Below the pieces are notes generated by a model, which searched no databases, had not been told where the DNA came from, and saw only the letters and a list, made by a program, of their open reading frames with translations. The position numbers and the translations under genes are program-made. A stretch of 64,000 nucleotides of DNA, from the NCBI GenBank assembly GCA_014898425.1, contig RCSZ01000003.1, positions 1,426,001 to 1,490,000 on the forward strand, written 5' to 3'. This document shows positions 12,929 to 22,970 of the stretch, piece by piece (the stretch's first letter is position 1; each line of letters begins with the position of its first letter). Origin of the DNA: Botryotinia globosa (taxonomy: Eukaryota; Ascomycota; Leotiomycetes; Helotiales; Sclerotiniaceae).

Positions 12929-13167
12929 GTTGATTGAGTCTTGAATATAACTAGATTTGGTCGGAGTTGTAAAGATGAAATAAATCAACGACAAATGCCA
13001 GAGAAATCGATTTTCGAAGTATGCAAACAAGAAGTTTCATGGAAGCCCCGAGATTTTTTGCGACTGAGGCGGAAAAATGTCCGCTAGCGTAGTTTTTTGA
13101 TTTTGATAGTGCATGGGGATAACCTCGAATTCTGGTCCGGGATAAGATATTCACAAATTGTAGCAAA
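12929..13167. promoter_or_regulatory. Short divergent promoter, Lys-rich gene / MRPL34
   Basis: Only 239 bp separate the start codons of two outward-transcribed genes. Both must therefore draw their core promoters from this segment. No TATA box is evident at a canonical distance, as is common for housekeeping fungal genes. Confidence 0.6.
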
Positions 13168-13599
13168 ATGTTGTGTCTACGCTGCTCTCATGGTCTTAGG
13201 GCCACTCCAATTATAACAAGGGCGCTTTCACAATCCAATGCTATCGTTGCGAAAAGGTAGATATTTGTCAATTCACACAGCCGTGTCTTACACTAACAAC
13301 TTTGTAGAACATTCACTTCAATCACGCCCCTCCGACCCACGTTATCCCCCTCCGCATTCAAACCCTCAACGTCTGTAGTTATTCCTTCAGAAGCAGCACC
13401 TCTAGATCTCCTTCCTAAGATCTCAACACATCCCGCTTTGAGTACAACACAATTACGCTGTGGGCCAAGAAACACGTTCAGTCCGAGTCACTTTGTTAGG
13501 AAGAGGAGACATGGATTTTTGAGTAGAATTAGGACGAGGAAGGGGAGGGCGACGCTGCAGAGGAGGAAGTCGAAGAGACGAAGTACTTTGAGTCATTAG
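13168..13599 (+). CDS. MRPL34: Mitochondrial ribosomal protein bL34m (Mrpl34), 126 aa
   Basis: Model: exons 13168-13256 and 13308-13599 joined across a 51-nt intron (GTAGAT...TTGTAG), phase 2. The last 45 residues contain the diagnostic bacterial L34 signature: RKRRHGFLSRIRTRKGRATL followed by RRKSKRRSTLSH. The first 80 residues are Arg/Ser/Thr-rich with few acidic residues and act as the mitochondrial presequence and linker. The protein sits in the large mitoribosomal subunit near the peptide exit tunnel. Fungal bL34m proteins are usually 90-140 aa, so the length fits. The intron-split frame makes this gene easy to miss by simple ORF calling. Confidence 0.95.
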
Positions 13600-14895
13600 A
13601 ATAAGGGTGTTGGTGGTTGGAATACCAAGGAATATAGCCAACAATGAGAAAGCGGGGCAATATTAAGGCAGCTGTTTAGGAAGCTAAGGATGATGAGGGC
13701 AATGATGATTTGTATGATCGTATCGCGGCAAATTGATGGAGCTAATGCTACTATGGCGGCTGTGCCCCTGGATTCCCACCTACATCAAGTGTAAGATATT
13801 GAAGATATGTATGTTTAAATCAGGCTACCTACCAATTGGGCGTGGGGACCTGGTCGGTCAAGTTATGAAAGATTCCTTCGTAAAGCAATGTATGGGATGT
13901 TCGAATCGAAAGACGGCAATGTTTCCAATGGTGCGGTGAATTCCACAGCATGAAAGCTCATAGAAATGGGAACTTTTGCGCAACTGACGTTCAGATGGTA
14001 TATTTTGCACATTTCAATATGCTGTTTTAGGGTTTTCAAGTGTGGCCTACATCCAACAAATCCCTTTACATTGACTGTCTGGCTTCCAAACATATTTCTG
14101 GAGCCGAGCTTCACCAGCTTGTTCGCGCGTGCCTGCCTAAATTGGGTTGAGGCCGGGAGTTTACGAGCCCCTATGGCGCCTGGTCGAGTAGCCGACGGCT
14201 GACCATCTCTGTTTGCCTGTTCAAAGTAATGTATTGATGTATGGTACGGTACGGGGAGGTCATGGGCGTCAGCGTGGTTCGCTCACTATGGGCGTTACCT
14301 GCAGTTTCTCTGTTATGCCAGATGTTGGGTAATTGTCCTTCTCAGTACGTTGATACTGAGTCGAGAATATCCTACGCCTGTAAATTTGAGCCTCTTTACC
14401 GACTCTTTCTGAGTTATTGTACTGAGATGTCTTGGGCGAATGCTTAAGATTTCAGTTGTGAAGCTTCGACATGTTGACTATTCGACTTGGCTGTCTTCCA
14501 TTGACCCCTCACGTTCTTCACGGTTGCTTTTTTGCTGTCAGCCTGAATTTATGAGCCCCGACTTAATATCATTACAACCTCAATATTGCCAAATTGAATC
14601 CGCTTTTGGTATGGCTTCAAAAAATCCTGCTGTGAGATTTGGGTCGAGGTGTCACTGGCCTACCTCTGTTATGTCTAGTCGGTAATATGGCTCACGATAT
14701 ACCAACAATGCGAGCGACGAGTCTGGCTCAAGTGAATATAAATATGGCTTGGTGAGTGCATAGCTTGCAATATCAATCTCATCAACCTCACTTTCATCTT
14801 CATCATCACCATCACTCTATTGATCTTCTTCTGCCAAACTCACACAGAACATCGAATACTGGAATACTGGAATATCGAAATATTCAATTATAAAA
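13600..14895. other. Intergenic, no supported gene
   Basis: About 1.3 kb between MRPL34 and the small Ser/Lys-rich gene. Frames of up to 83 codons occur on both strands but none has domain-like content. The last 150 bp are rich in CATCAT/CACCAT and pyrimidine, typical of a fungal core promoter for the following gene. Confidence 0.5.
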
Positions 14896-15332
14896 ATGTC
14901 TTCCACCAACAACAAAAACGGCAAAGGCAAAGATACTTTTCCCAAGGAAGGTTTACCTATCACCTTTAAACAAGGTAATCATTCACGTAAATCCGCCGAT
15001 TTAGTGGTAGGCCATCCAAAAACGATGGCCAGCTCTTCAAAAATTCCTAAGGCCAGCTCTTCAAAAACTGGTAAGATAGATACTTGATTCCTACTCATAC
15101 GGTCACTAATATTTAACAGGTAATCAAGGAAGCTCCTCATCTGAAGTCAGCGATAGTGAAAGAGAAAGACAATTCAAGCGCAGTCAACAAGCGCTCGAAT
15201 CGAAGCCTTATCCAAGTAGTAAGACATATATTTGATTCCTACTTATACGCTTACTAACGCCAAACAGGCTCCAGCGGCTCCGATTCTGGTAAGAAAGCGA
15301 AGACCGATTCTACCAAGAAGGCGAAGAAATAA
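14896..15332 (+). CDS. Small Ser/Lys-rich hypothetical protein with two similar introns, 112 aa
   Basis: Model: exons 14896-15070, 15120-15218 and 15268-15332; both introns are 49 nt (phase 1) and in frame. The product begins MSSTNNKNGKGKD, is rich in Ser, Lys and charged residues, has no hydrophobic segment, and ends GKKAKTDSTKKAKK, a basic tail resembling a nuclear localisation signal. Exon 1 contains a tandem near-duplication of a 24-nt unit (15028-15051 and 15052-15070) encoding ASSSK repeats. The protein is probably intrinsically disordered. No family is recognised. The two introns are about 78% identical over their full equal length (see findings), which is unusual. It could be lineage-specific. 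Confidence 0.6.
15071..15119 (+). repeat. Twin intron copy 1 (49 nt)
   Basis: This intron runs from GTAAGATAG to TTTAACAG and contains the block TTGATTCCTACT and an ACTAAT branch-type site. It aligns without gaps to the intron at 15219-15267 with 38 of 49 identical positions by my hand count. Confidence 0.75.
15219..15267 (+). repeat. Twin intron copy 2 (49 nt)
   Basis: Same length as copy 1, with the same TTGATTCCTACT block, an ACTAAC branch-type site at the same offset and the same AACAG end. The exon between the copies (99 nt) does not look duplicated. Confidence 0.75.
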
Positions 15333-15946
15333 TTGAAGATGGTGGAAGGCGAGCAGAAGGGAATCAATTTCCTGGAGGCGCTGCACTGAAGAGAAGGTCG
15401 ATGGACAGGACGGAGTCAAAACCGGAGATAGGTAGAGAGCTGGATAATCAGAGAAAAAGAACATAAGAATGGGTTTGAAAGGAGTCGCTGGCGTTATTTG
15501 CATCATTATATAGAATAGGCATCCAATAGACATTCAGGTTTTCGCTAGTTGTACATTTTCTTGTCGACCTTTCTTCGGGTAATACATGGTGGCACTGAGA
15601 CGAACAGAAGCTCAACACTACATGAAAACCTTGTGTGCTTGCGTGAAATCTAAGAATGTTGTCAAGTGATGATGTGTCCAAACATTATCGCATATCAATC
15701 TACCTAAATAGCGGCAAAATTTCTCGCTCTTCCTGCTCTAAACTAACAAATCCATACCCAAAATTTGATAATCTTCTGCATTAAAATTGTCTCTTTTTTC
15801 AATCCATGTAGTATTGAATACGCTCAGAATCATCTGCTTCAAACACTTCCAACTCAACCATCCCTCGTTTCTTCCCACTTCCCACTTCCCAATCTCCCCC
15901 AAGATTTCAAACACTCAACTCACTCATCACACTCCCAAGCTCTCCC
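15333..15946. other. Convergent 3' spacer
   Basis: This 614-bp stretch lies between the 3' ends of the Ser/Lys-rich gene and the GPI-type protein gene. It holds their 3' UTRs. No frame in it is convincing. Confidence 0.5.
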
Positions 15947-16331
15947 TCAAAACGCCAAAAGTCCTCCTAAAAACACGACAAGTCCCCCAATCGCAACGGG
16001 CGACATATTTTCACCCGCGTTAACAAAACTGGTTCCCGTAGCGAATCCCCCGGAGTCTGTAAGTGTGGGTACCGTTTTGGTGCTTGTTGGTGCTCTACGT
16101 GTGCTGGTACTATTGTGACTGTTTTGATCATTAGTTTGATGTTGAAAGTAGTTGGGAGGAAATATGAGGTGTGAAAAGGGTAAGGAGAAGATACAAAACT
16201 TACAACGTCCCGTTGGTACGGGCGCTGGTGATTGGACGACCGGAGGGAGCTTGTGCTTGGACTTGAAGGGACAATATAAGGAGGATAGCGAGGGTAGCGA
16301 GTGAGAGGAGTGGTTGGTTGGTCCGATGCAT
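15947..16331 (-). CDS. Small secreted GPI-anchor-type Ser/Thr-rich protein, about 99 aa
   Basis: Model: exon 1 16331-16204, exon 2 16118-15947 (CAG acceptor, 99 aa); a TAG acceptor nine bases on gives exon 2 from 16109 and 96 aa, also in frame. The start at 16331 (MHRTNQP) is preferred over an in-frame Met at 16400 because it gives a clean signal peptide: a hydrophobic core LLSLATLAILLILSLQV followed by Ala-rich QAQA. The middle is Ser/Thr-rich, and the C-terminus has an Asn/Gly region followed by a hydrophobic stretch (VAIGGLVVFLGGLLAF) running to the end, the layout of a GPI-attachment signal. It probably sits on the plasma membrane or cell wall. No family is recognised; such proteins are often structural or host-interacting, but that is not shown here. 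Confidence 0.72.
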
Positions 16332-16693
16332 CTTCAAGGTGATGTTTGATTTGTTTAATGAAATCAGGTATGGATAGATTAGACTGTAAGATGGGTTCAC
16401 TTTGTCGAAAAAAAATCACTCGCAAATTCTAGTTCACTTATTATATACTTGAATTAGAAACGTCAGATCACCCCAGACTACCTGCCAAAATTCCATTCTA
16501 GGAACTTTATAAACATTCCTATTTCTAGAGCATCAATAAACTGCAACGTTATCACTCAAATATGCGGCAAGATATCTTGACGTATTTTGAGGGTAGTTTT
16601 ACATTCCAATCAAAACACTCCGCGCCAAACCCCGAGATGAAACGTCTGAATAAGCTTTAACAAAATCCACCCAATTTGAAAGAAAATATACCG

Positions 16694-18328
16694 TCATGCT
16701 GGTACACATACAACTTTACACCCATTCGCATTACTTGCTGTCAACTTCCGCTGACCCGCCCAATCTCTTGAATCTCGACTCTCTATTCTCTTGTAAAGCT
16801 GTGCAAATTTTGCTAGCATATATGACGCCTCTACCAATGCCTTGTTCTGGCCCACACAGGCACGAGGCCCTCCTCCAAAGGGCATGTATTCCCAAGGACT
16901 AGGTTTGATAGAGTACCATCTATCTGGATCGAACAATTCAATGTTAGGACCAAACACGGACTCAATATGATGTAGACCGTAGAAATTTGCCCAAAGCTTC
17001 GTGCCTTTAGGTACATAGATCGGGGAGTTGCCATCTTTACCTCCTCCTTTTGGTAGAGTTGTATCTGTCAATGAGATACGAGCAAGGGCTGGGAAAATTG
17101 GAAAGAGGCGAAGTGCTACGGATGATTAGTTTGGCCACGCAATGGTATGCTGGTAGTAAAGAAACGTTAGGTTGTCTTACATTCGTTAATGACATTGTGA
17201 AGAAAGCTCAAACAGCGTAGCTTATCGTACAGATGCTGCGATTCTTCTAGATCCAATGACTGGACTTCATCCCGTAATCTATCATATACTTTTGGGTTAC
17301 GTGAAAGAAGAAATAGTGTGTTGCTGAGAAGAACAGGAGTTGTGTCCTGAACAGCCATCATTCCCTGTAAAGCATTATCGCGAATCTCAATGCGATCATC
17401 AGTTTCTTTGATTAGACCTTGAAGAAGGCTTCTTGGATTTGATCCATTAAAATGGGAGCCGGAAGCTTCATTTTCTGCACTTATCTCCGTTTCGATGAGC
17501 GAGTCAAGATATGATTGAACTTCCTTATACGCCTCGTATTTCATTGACTTGGGGATGAGAAACTGCAAGGGGCCCAGCATAAATGAAAGTCCCATACCAA
17601 TGAAAGATTTTTGGAAAGCTTTCAGAAAAGCAGCCACCTCGTCCGATCTTCCATCGGCGCCGGGTCTGGGAGTCACCCCTAGAATAAACTTCATGGAAGT
17701 GCCAACGAACTGAAACCATAGTCAGAATCTTGCCTTTGCCACATAAGTTTTCATCATTTGTACCTACGAGACTTGCCAGGGGAGTTTGTAGATCAATTGT
17801 TGTATGACCATCTTGTGGAATGCCTTGAAAGAAGGCCTTACTCAACGCTATGAACGGACTTAAATCTGATATATTGGCTTTGCTGAACGTAGGTCGAAGA
17901 AGAACTCTAGCTTTTTGCCATTCCTCATTATCGGTGGTGATAAATCCACGCCCGCAAAAAGGTCCCATCACAGGAAGCCGGTAAGGTTGGTAACCCCAGT
18001 CAGAATTGTTGGTAGACCAAGCATTTTGAAGATTCTCAGAATCAATGGTCCTTATGTCCGAAGTACCCAAGTTGTTCAACCAGATTGTTTTACCGTATTT
18101 TGTATGAAGGTTTGACATAAAGGGAATACCTTGATATTTCAAAGACTGTCCAATTTCTTGTAGCTTTAGGTCAAGTCCAAAGAACGGATCGATGTGGGGG
18201 TAGGTAACAGGATGCTCGCAACCATGCTGATGGTTCAATGTCTTGAATTTATTGGCTCGCCTTATCACAACGACATATAACAGTATGGACAAGAGTCCCG
18301 CGAGAATGAGCGAACTAGTCTCGAGCAT
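16694..18328 (-). CDS. Cytochrome P450, CYP52-like fatty-acid/alkane hydroxylase type, 503 aa
   Basis: Model: exons 18328-17768, 17709-17181 and 17115-16694, phases matching. Seen in order: an N-terminal membrane anchor (residues 5-22), an I-helix AVQDTT in place of the usual AGRDTT, the K-helix ExxR as E-S-L-R created exactly across the second splice, a 'TLPKGGG-DG-SP-YVPKGT' block characteristic of CYP52 and related clans, and the heme motif FGGGPRACVG from residue 443 with Cys450 as the iron ligand. CYP52 members omega-hydroxylate fatty acids and alkanes at the ER; substrate is inferred only from similarity. The I-helix Gly replaced by Val and Arg by Gln is a mild oddity. No cluster partners adjoin it. 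Confidence 0.93.
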
Positions 18329-19004
18329 GCTGAGAAAGAAGTCGTGTGAGGTGTTCTTGGTATGTCAGAAACAGAGTGATCATATGGTTGATAGTTGGCT
18401 CTGGAATATGAAAATGAGTATTGCAACGCCTAGCGAAGAAGAACAATATATCTCTCGCCCAAAGTTTAGTGACACAATCAAGCCGGCCTGGCAAGCACTG
18501 CAACTAGCTCTTGCCATTATTCCCATGATGTATAGATGTGTAGATGTGCCTCCAGCGTTGCATTGTATGCAGTGAAATCTCGAACAGGAGGTCTTCAAAC
18601 CGAATTTTGGGATACCTAGATAGGTATTTGTGAGGAAGCAATAATTTATTGCTATGTATTTATTAATTTTACCCAATTGGCCCGAGGGCCCGTACCGAGC
18701 GTAAGAGGACTCGTTCGAGACTCGGAAAAGAAACATCGCCGCTGCTTCCAGTAGAATTACATACGAACTGTTAATCATTGTACCGGTAACCACCCAGTAT
18801 CCCCGCAAACTATAAGGATACGTCAGCGTTTAAAGATTCATTTACTTCAACATACCAAATTCGGAATTCTCACCAGATTTAAGAAAAGGGCATTTTTTCT
18901 CTTGAAACCATACTTCGATATCCAGCTCGGATCCTCATCAATCCCTTGTCATACAGCTTTCTTTAGGTTCCTTCTACGGTGCTGCATCCCTTCATATATC
19001 AAGC
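18329..19004. promoter_or_regulatory. Divergent promoter, P450 / cis-prenyltransferase
   Basis: This 676-bp segment separates outward-facing genes. The 60 bases before the plus-strand start are pyrimidine-rich. Frames spanning it on the minus strand are shadows without domain content. Confidence 0.5.
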
Positions 19005-20170
19005 ATGTCTTCGAGGCATGTCTCGCAGCTCCGGAAATGGATGCTAGCCTCGCCGCCCATCGAATGGGGCATTGATAAGCTGAGAGAGTTACTCATTGGC
19101 GCATTGCGACAAGGTCCTATTCCTCAACATGTGGCATTTGTGATGGATGGGAACAGACGATTTGCGCGAAGTCACAAGATAGAAACAGTCGAGGGGCACA
19201 ATCTGGGATTTGAGGCTCTAGCAAGAGTTTGTTTTCTATCAAAAAGTGTTCTTGTGCTCCCGCTAATACGATTTGTAGATATTAGAAGTCTGCTATAAGT
19301 CTGGAGTGAAAGTGGTAACCGTTTACGCCTTCAGTATAGAGAACTTCAAACGCTCGAAATACGAGGTAGATGCTCTCATGGAAATGGCAAAAGTTAAGCT
19401 GGTACAATTGGCGCAACATGGAGATCTTCTGGACAGGTACGGAGCCAGCGTTCGAGTTCTTGGCCAGAGGAATTTGGTCAAAGATGATGTTTTGGAGGCC
19501 ATCGATAGAGCTGTGGACATGACAAAGAACAACGGAGAGTAAGCTGGGCTATGTCAACGCTGCTGAGTCTAATTTACTAATACCATTTAGTTGCGCACTC
19601 AACATTTGCTTCCCATACACATCTCGAGATGAAATCACAACCGCAATCAAGACTACTGTAGAAAACTACTCAAAACCAACACATACGCAACAGCGACCTT
19701 TTTCGCAGACTCGAATAACCCAAAAGCTCAAGTCAAGGAATGTCGATTCTACCTCAAAGTCAGCTCTAAGAGCAAGCTCTCCTACTCCGTCGAACATATC
19801 CGAACCAGACGAATCTGTATCATCCTCCACAACCCTAAATCCTGAACCGTCACCAACAAGCAGCCCCGAAGCTGGCGTGTTCCCCGACCCCGAATCAATA
19901 TCCATAGACACGCTTGAAGAAAATCTATTCACTGCCGGGGATCCTCCTTTAGATCTCTTGATTCGAACGAGTGGAGTTAATAGATTAAGCGACTTCATGT
20001 TATGGCAATGCCATGAGGATACAGAGATAGTTTTCTTGGATTGTTTGTGGCCTGAATTTGATTTGTGGCAGTTTCTACCTGTCTTGGTAGAATGGCAATG
20101 GAAACAGAAGCATGTTGAAGAAAAGGCGCAAAGTAAAGGAATCAAGGCATCAAATATCAAAAATCGTTAG
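19005..20170 (+). CDS. RER2: Dehydrodolichyl diphosphate synthase catalytic subunit (cis-prenyltransferase), 353 aa
   Basis: Model: exons 19005-19226, 19279-19538 and 19591-20170. The enzyme elongates farnesyl diphosphate with isopentenyl diphosphate in cis configuration to make the dolichol carrier for protein glycosylation, at the ER membrane. Seen: the catalytic block [14 protein letters not shown] with Asp48-Gly49-Asn50-Arg51, the [10 protein letters not shown] block, [13 protein letters not shown], and the C-terminal block [19 protein letters not shown] with Arg and Ser ligands of isopentenyl diphosphate, then WPEF. Between residues about 190 and 262 there is a low-complexity Ser/Pro-rich insertion absent from bacterial enzymes; its start ('[19 protein letters not shown]') looks conserved in filamentous fungi. 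In yeasts this subunit pairs with Nus1. Confidence 0.93.
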
Positions 20171-20733
20171 ATATCCAAGGAATTTTGGCGCGGGCAATGG
20201 CATTATAGAAGGGATTCAGGAGTTGGGATGATATTTGATACCGATAATTTACCATGGCAGTCATCAATTTCAATGATGGTAATAAGATGATTGTCGAGCA
20301 TATCCTTTCGAAAGTAGTGGGATATATCTAGAGGTTCTGCAGATTAATAAGGGTATTCAATTGTCTTTTCGTATTATTCACATTACAATGATATCAAAAA
20401 ATAAATCCACTTGAGCTCGGCAGTTTAAGCTTGAAAGCCTGCAGGCCACCGTAATTAGCTCAATCTGGGCGGTGAATTAATTCTGCCCACACATTTACCC
20501 TAGCAAGACCGGAGTGATCACCCACCCAGATCTTCTGCTACTCTACAAAGTTAGCATACGCCTTAACAATCTCAAATGCTGAGACGACTTGCTCGAATCT
20601 AATGTCAGTTCCCAATGGGCTTCGAAAGTTAAAAATTACACTCGGAATCTCTTTGAATCCAATTTGCGCGTGTCGCACAACTTCCTCCTCGATTTCCTCA
20701 TCTTGGCCATAGAAAATTACGTCGATACACACG
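20171..20733. other. Intergenic between RER2-like and ING/PHD genes
   Basis: This 563-bp region carries the 3' UTR of the prenyltransferase and the promoter of the PHD gene. No supported coding sequence; short frames on both strands overlap the PHD gene start and look like shadows. Confidence 0.5.
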
Positions 20734-22970
20734 ATGAAATCCACAAAAGCACCTCCTTCGGACCCCTCTTCGAGCCGCAGAGCTCAGCCTCTACGGCAAA
20801 CACGAAATAATCCACCTAGATCCTCTATCTCTGGCTCTCGACCTTTGGGATCAAGAGGTTCGATTGGCGGCGGTGATGGAGTACCAAATGCGGACCAGAC
20901 AGTCGAAATATTCCCTGCAATAACCCAGTTCGCAGACGCTATATCTGCATTGCCAAAGGAACTCGTGCGACACTTTACATTACTGAAAGAAGTTGATGCG
21001 AAAGTATTTGGGCCAGAAGAAGAGCTCGCAAGACTCGTCGACATTGCGCTCAACACCCCACCACCGACAACACTCAATTATCCTTCCAACTCAAGATCAG
21101 CATCTACAAATGGGCTTCGTGGTTCATCCGATTTGAATGGTTCGTTAACAAATGGCAACGGCGGCCCCGCGAACACGTTGACGGAGATGCAAGGGGAATC
21201 GTTCGTTCCCGTCAATCCAGCGTATGCTATTTATCATGCTCCTAATATGCCTAGAAGACGGCAATTCCAAGCATGTGCTAGTTATATGCAGAATATGTTA
21301 GTTTCTCTTGATGAGAAAAACCATGTCATTTCGACGGCTGGCGAAGCACTTAATAAACAACTCTCGCGACTGGATCAATGCTTCCCACATATCGAGAACG
21401 AAGTGAGCGAAGAAGCACGACACGGCAGTACTACACATTGGGCATATCCCGAGAACAGAACATCTAAGGTGAATCCTGTTGGTAATTCCAGAAGGGATGC
21501 CCCTCCCGTCAATAATACGAGTGCTGCGGCCCAACAAGTGGCAGAAGAACACGCCACGAGGAGTGATTCTAGGAAGCAAGCATTGCTTGCAAGGAAAGGA
21601 GCGAAAACTCAGCATGCAGACTCAGATTTCGACGATACTCACGAGGGAAGGAAGGCAGATTCAAACAAAAGACCACACGGGAATAGCAAAGCTCGGAAAG
21701 CTGCTACTGCTACTGCCGAGACACCAACCAATGTTGGACTTGGGATAACGAATGGAAATGGTACAAACGGGAATCCTCCGAAAAGGCGAAAGGTTGAGAA
21801 AACTGCGAATGCCGGTCCATCAACGGAACGTGCTTTAAATGGCGTTTTTGGTATCAATGGATCTGCGTCGAAGGGCAAGGCAGCGAGTCCCAGAGCAACT
21901 CCAGCACCAGATGGAACCAAAAAGCCGGCCAGAGCTAGAGCGGCACCGAATGGACAAGCAAGAAAGAGGTATGTCGCTTGCTCCCAATCGAAGAGCGAAG
22001 AATCCCGCTAACCAATGATTAATTAGGAACAATACGACAACTTCTGCAATGTCGCCCTCATTAGCATCCTCCCCGATTCGAACTACATTTCCTGATATTA
22101 AACCTCCGGGACGAGCATCCCCTGCTCCTGTAAATGGTGGAAGACCGGCTTCAGCAAGGGCTCGACAGAATTCAGTACAATCACTTGCGGATACAACACG
22201 ACAAACTCAAACTTCAGCTTCGAACAAGCTAAACGGAAATACGCCTGGCACGCCTGACCTGGCAGCAGCAGCAAGTGTAACCGGGAAGACTGTCCCAGAA
22301 GTAAAGGCAACAATGAAAGAGGCCGGTACAAATGGCAAGGGAGAGCATCTCCTCGAGGATGCTCAACCACAAAATCCAGAAGTCTTAGGTGGCATAGTAG
22401 TAGGGAACAGCAGAGAAAGTATGAAACGTGAGGAGACTGTAGAATCAAATGGAGATTCTATGCAGGGAATTCAATCAACAACAGTAACAACAAAGAGTGG
22501 CAGGGCAAGTAAACCTTCAACGCCGGCAATGCCTTCTTTCGTCGAACCGCCTCGTTCAAGATCATCGCGCAGCATTCCAGACACCACATCTACAGCCAAA
22601 AGAAGTCATAAAAAAGGTGCAGGTGCAGCCGCTCAACTTATTGCCCAACAAAATTTGGAGCCTGATGATACGACAAGCAGTGCGCAAGGCGACGACGAAG
22701 ACATTGAAATAGACGCAGACGAGCCTACCTACTGTTACTGCAATGGTGTTAGTTACGGGGAGATGGTAGCCTGTGATAATGGTAGTTGCCAGAAGGAGTG
22801 GTTCCATCTCGAATGTGTGGGCCTCAAAATTGCACCTAGGGGCAATGGTACGTTCTTTCCTCCACACTTGATAGCCCCGAGGAACCAGTCACTAACGTGG
22901 TATAGCAAAATGGTACTGTGATGATTGTAAAGAGAAAATGAAGAACAAGCGATTCAACAACGGACGATAA
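20734..22970 (+). CDS. ING-family PHD-finger chromatin protein (Pho23/Yng2-like), 706 aa
   Basis: Model: exons 20734-21968, 22027-22847 and 22906-22970; the last intron splits the PHD finger. The N-terminal ING helix region (about residues 55-100 and 165-215: [21 protein letters not shown], later [20 protein letters not shown]) is interrupted by a Ser/Asn-rich linker. The C-terminal PHD finger (about 647-696) shows [16 protein letters not shown], then WFHLECVGL and WYCDDC, i.e. the Cys4-His-Cys3 zinc ligands of ING proteins that read histone H3 K4 trimethylation. ING proteins are subunits of Rpd3L deacetylase (Pho23) or NuA4/NuA3 acetyltransferases. At 706 aa it is much longer than a typical Yng2, which favours a Pho23-type assignment, but I cannot settle which. 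Between the domains lie more than 400 disordered residues with basic KRPH/KRRK clusters. Confidence 0.88.

Noticed and set aside
16694..20170. Possible secondary-metabolite cluster (P450, prenyltransferase, chromatin reader)
   Set aside because: The prenyltransferase is the dolichol enzyme and the neighbours are housekeeping; no PKS, NRPS or terpene cyclase is present.
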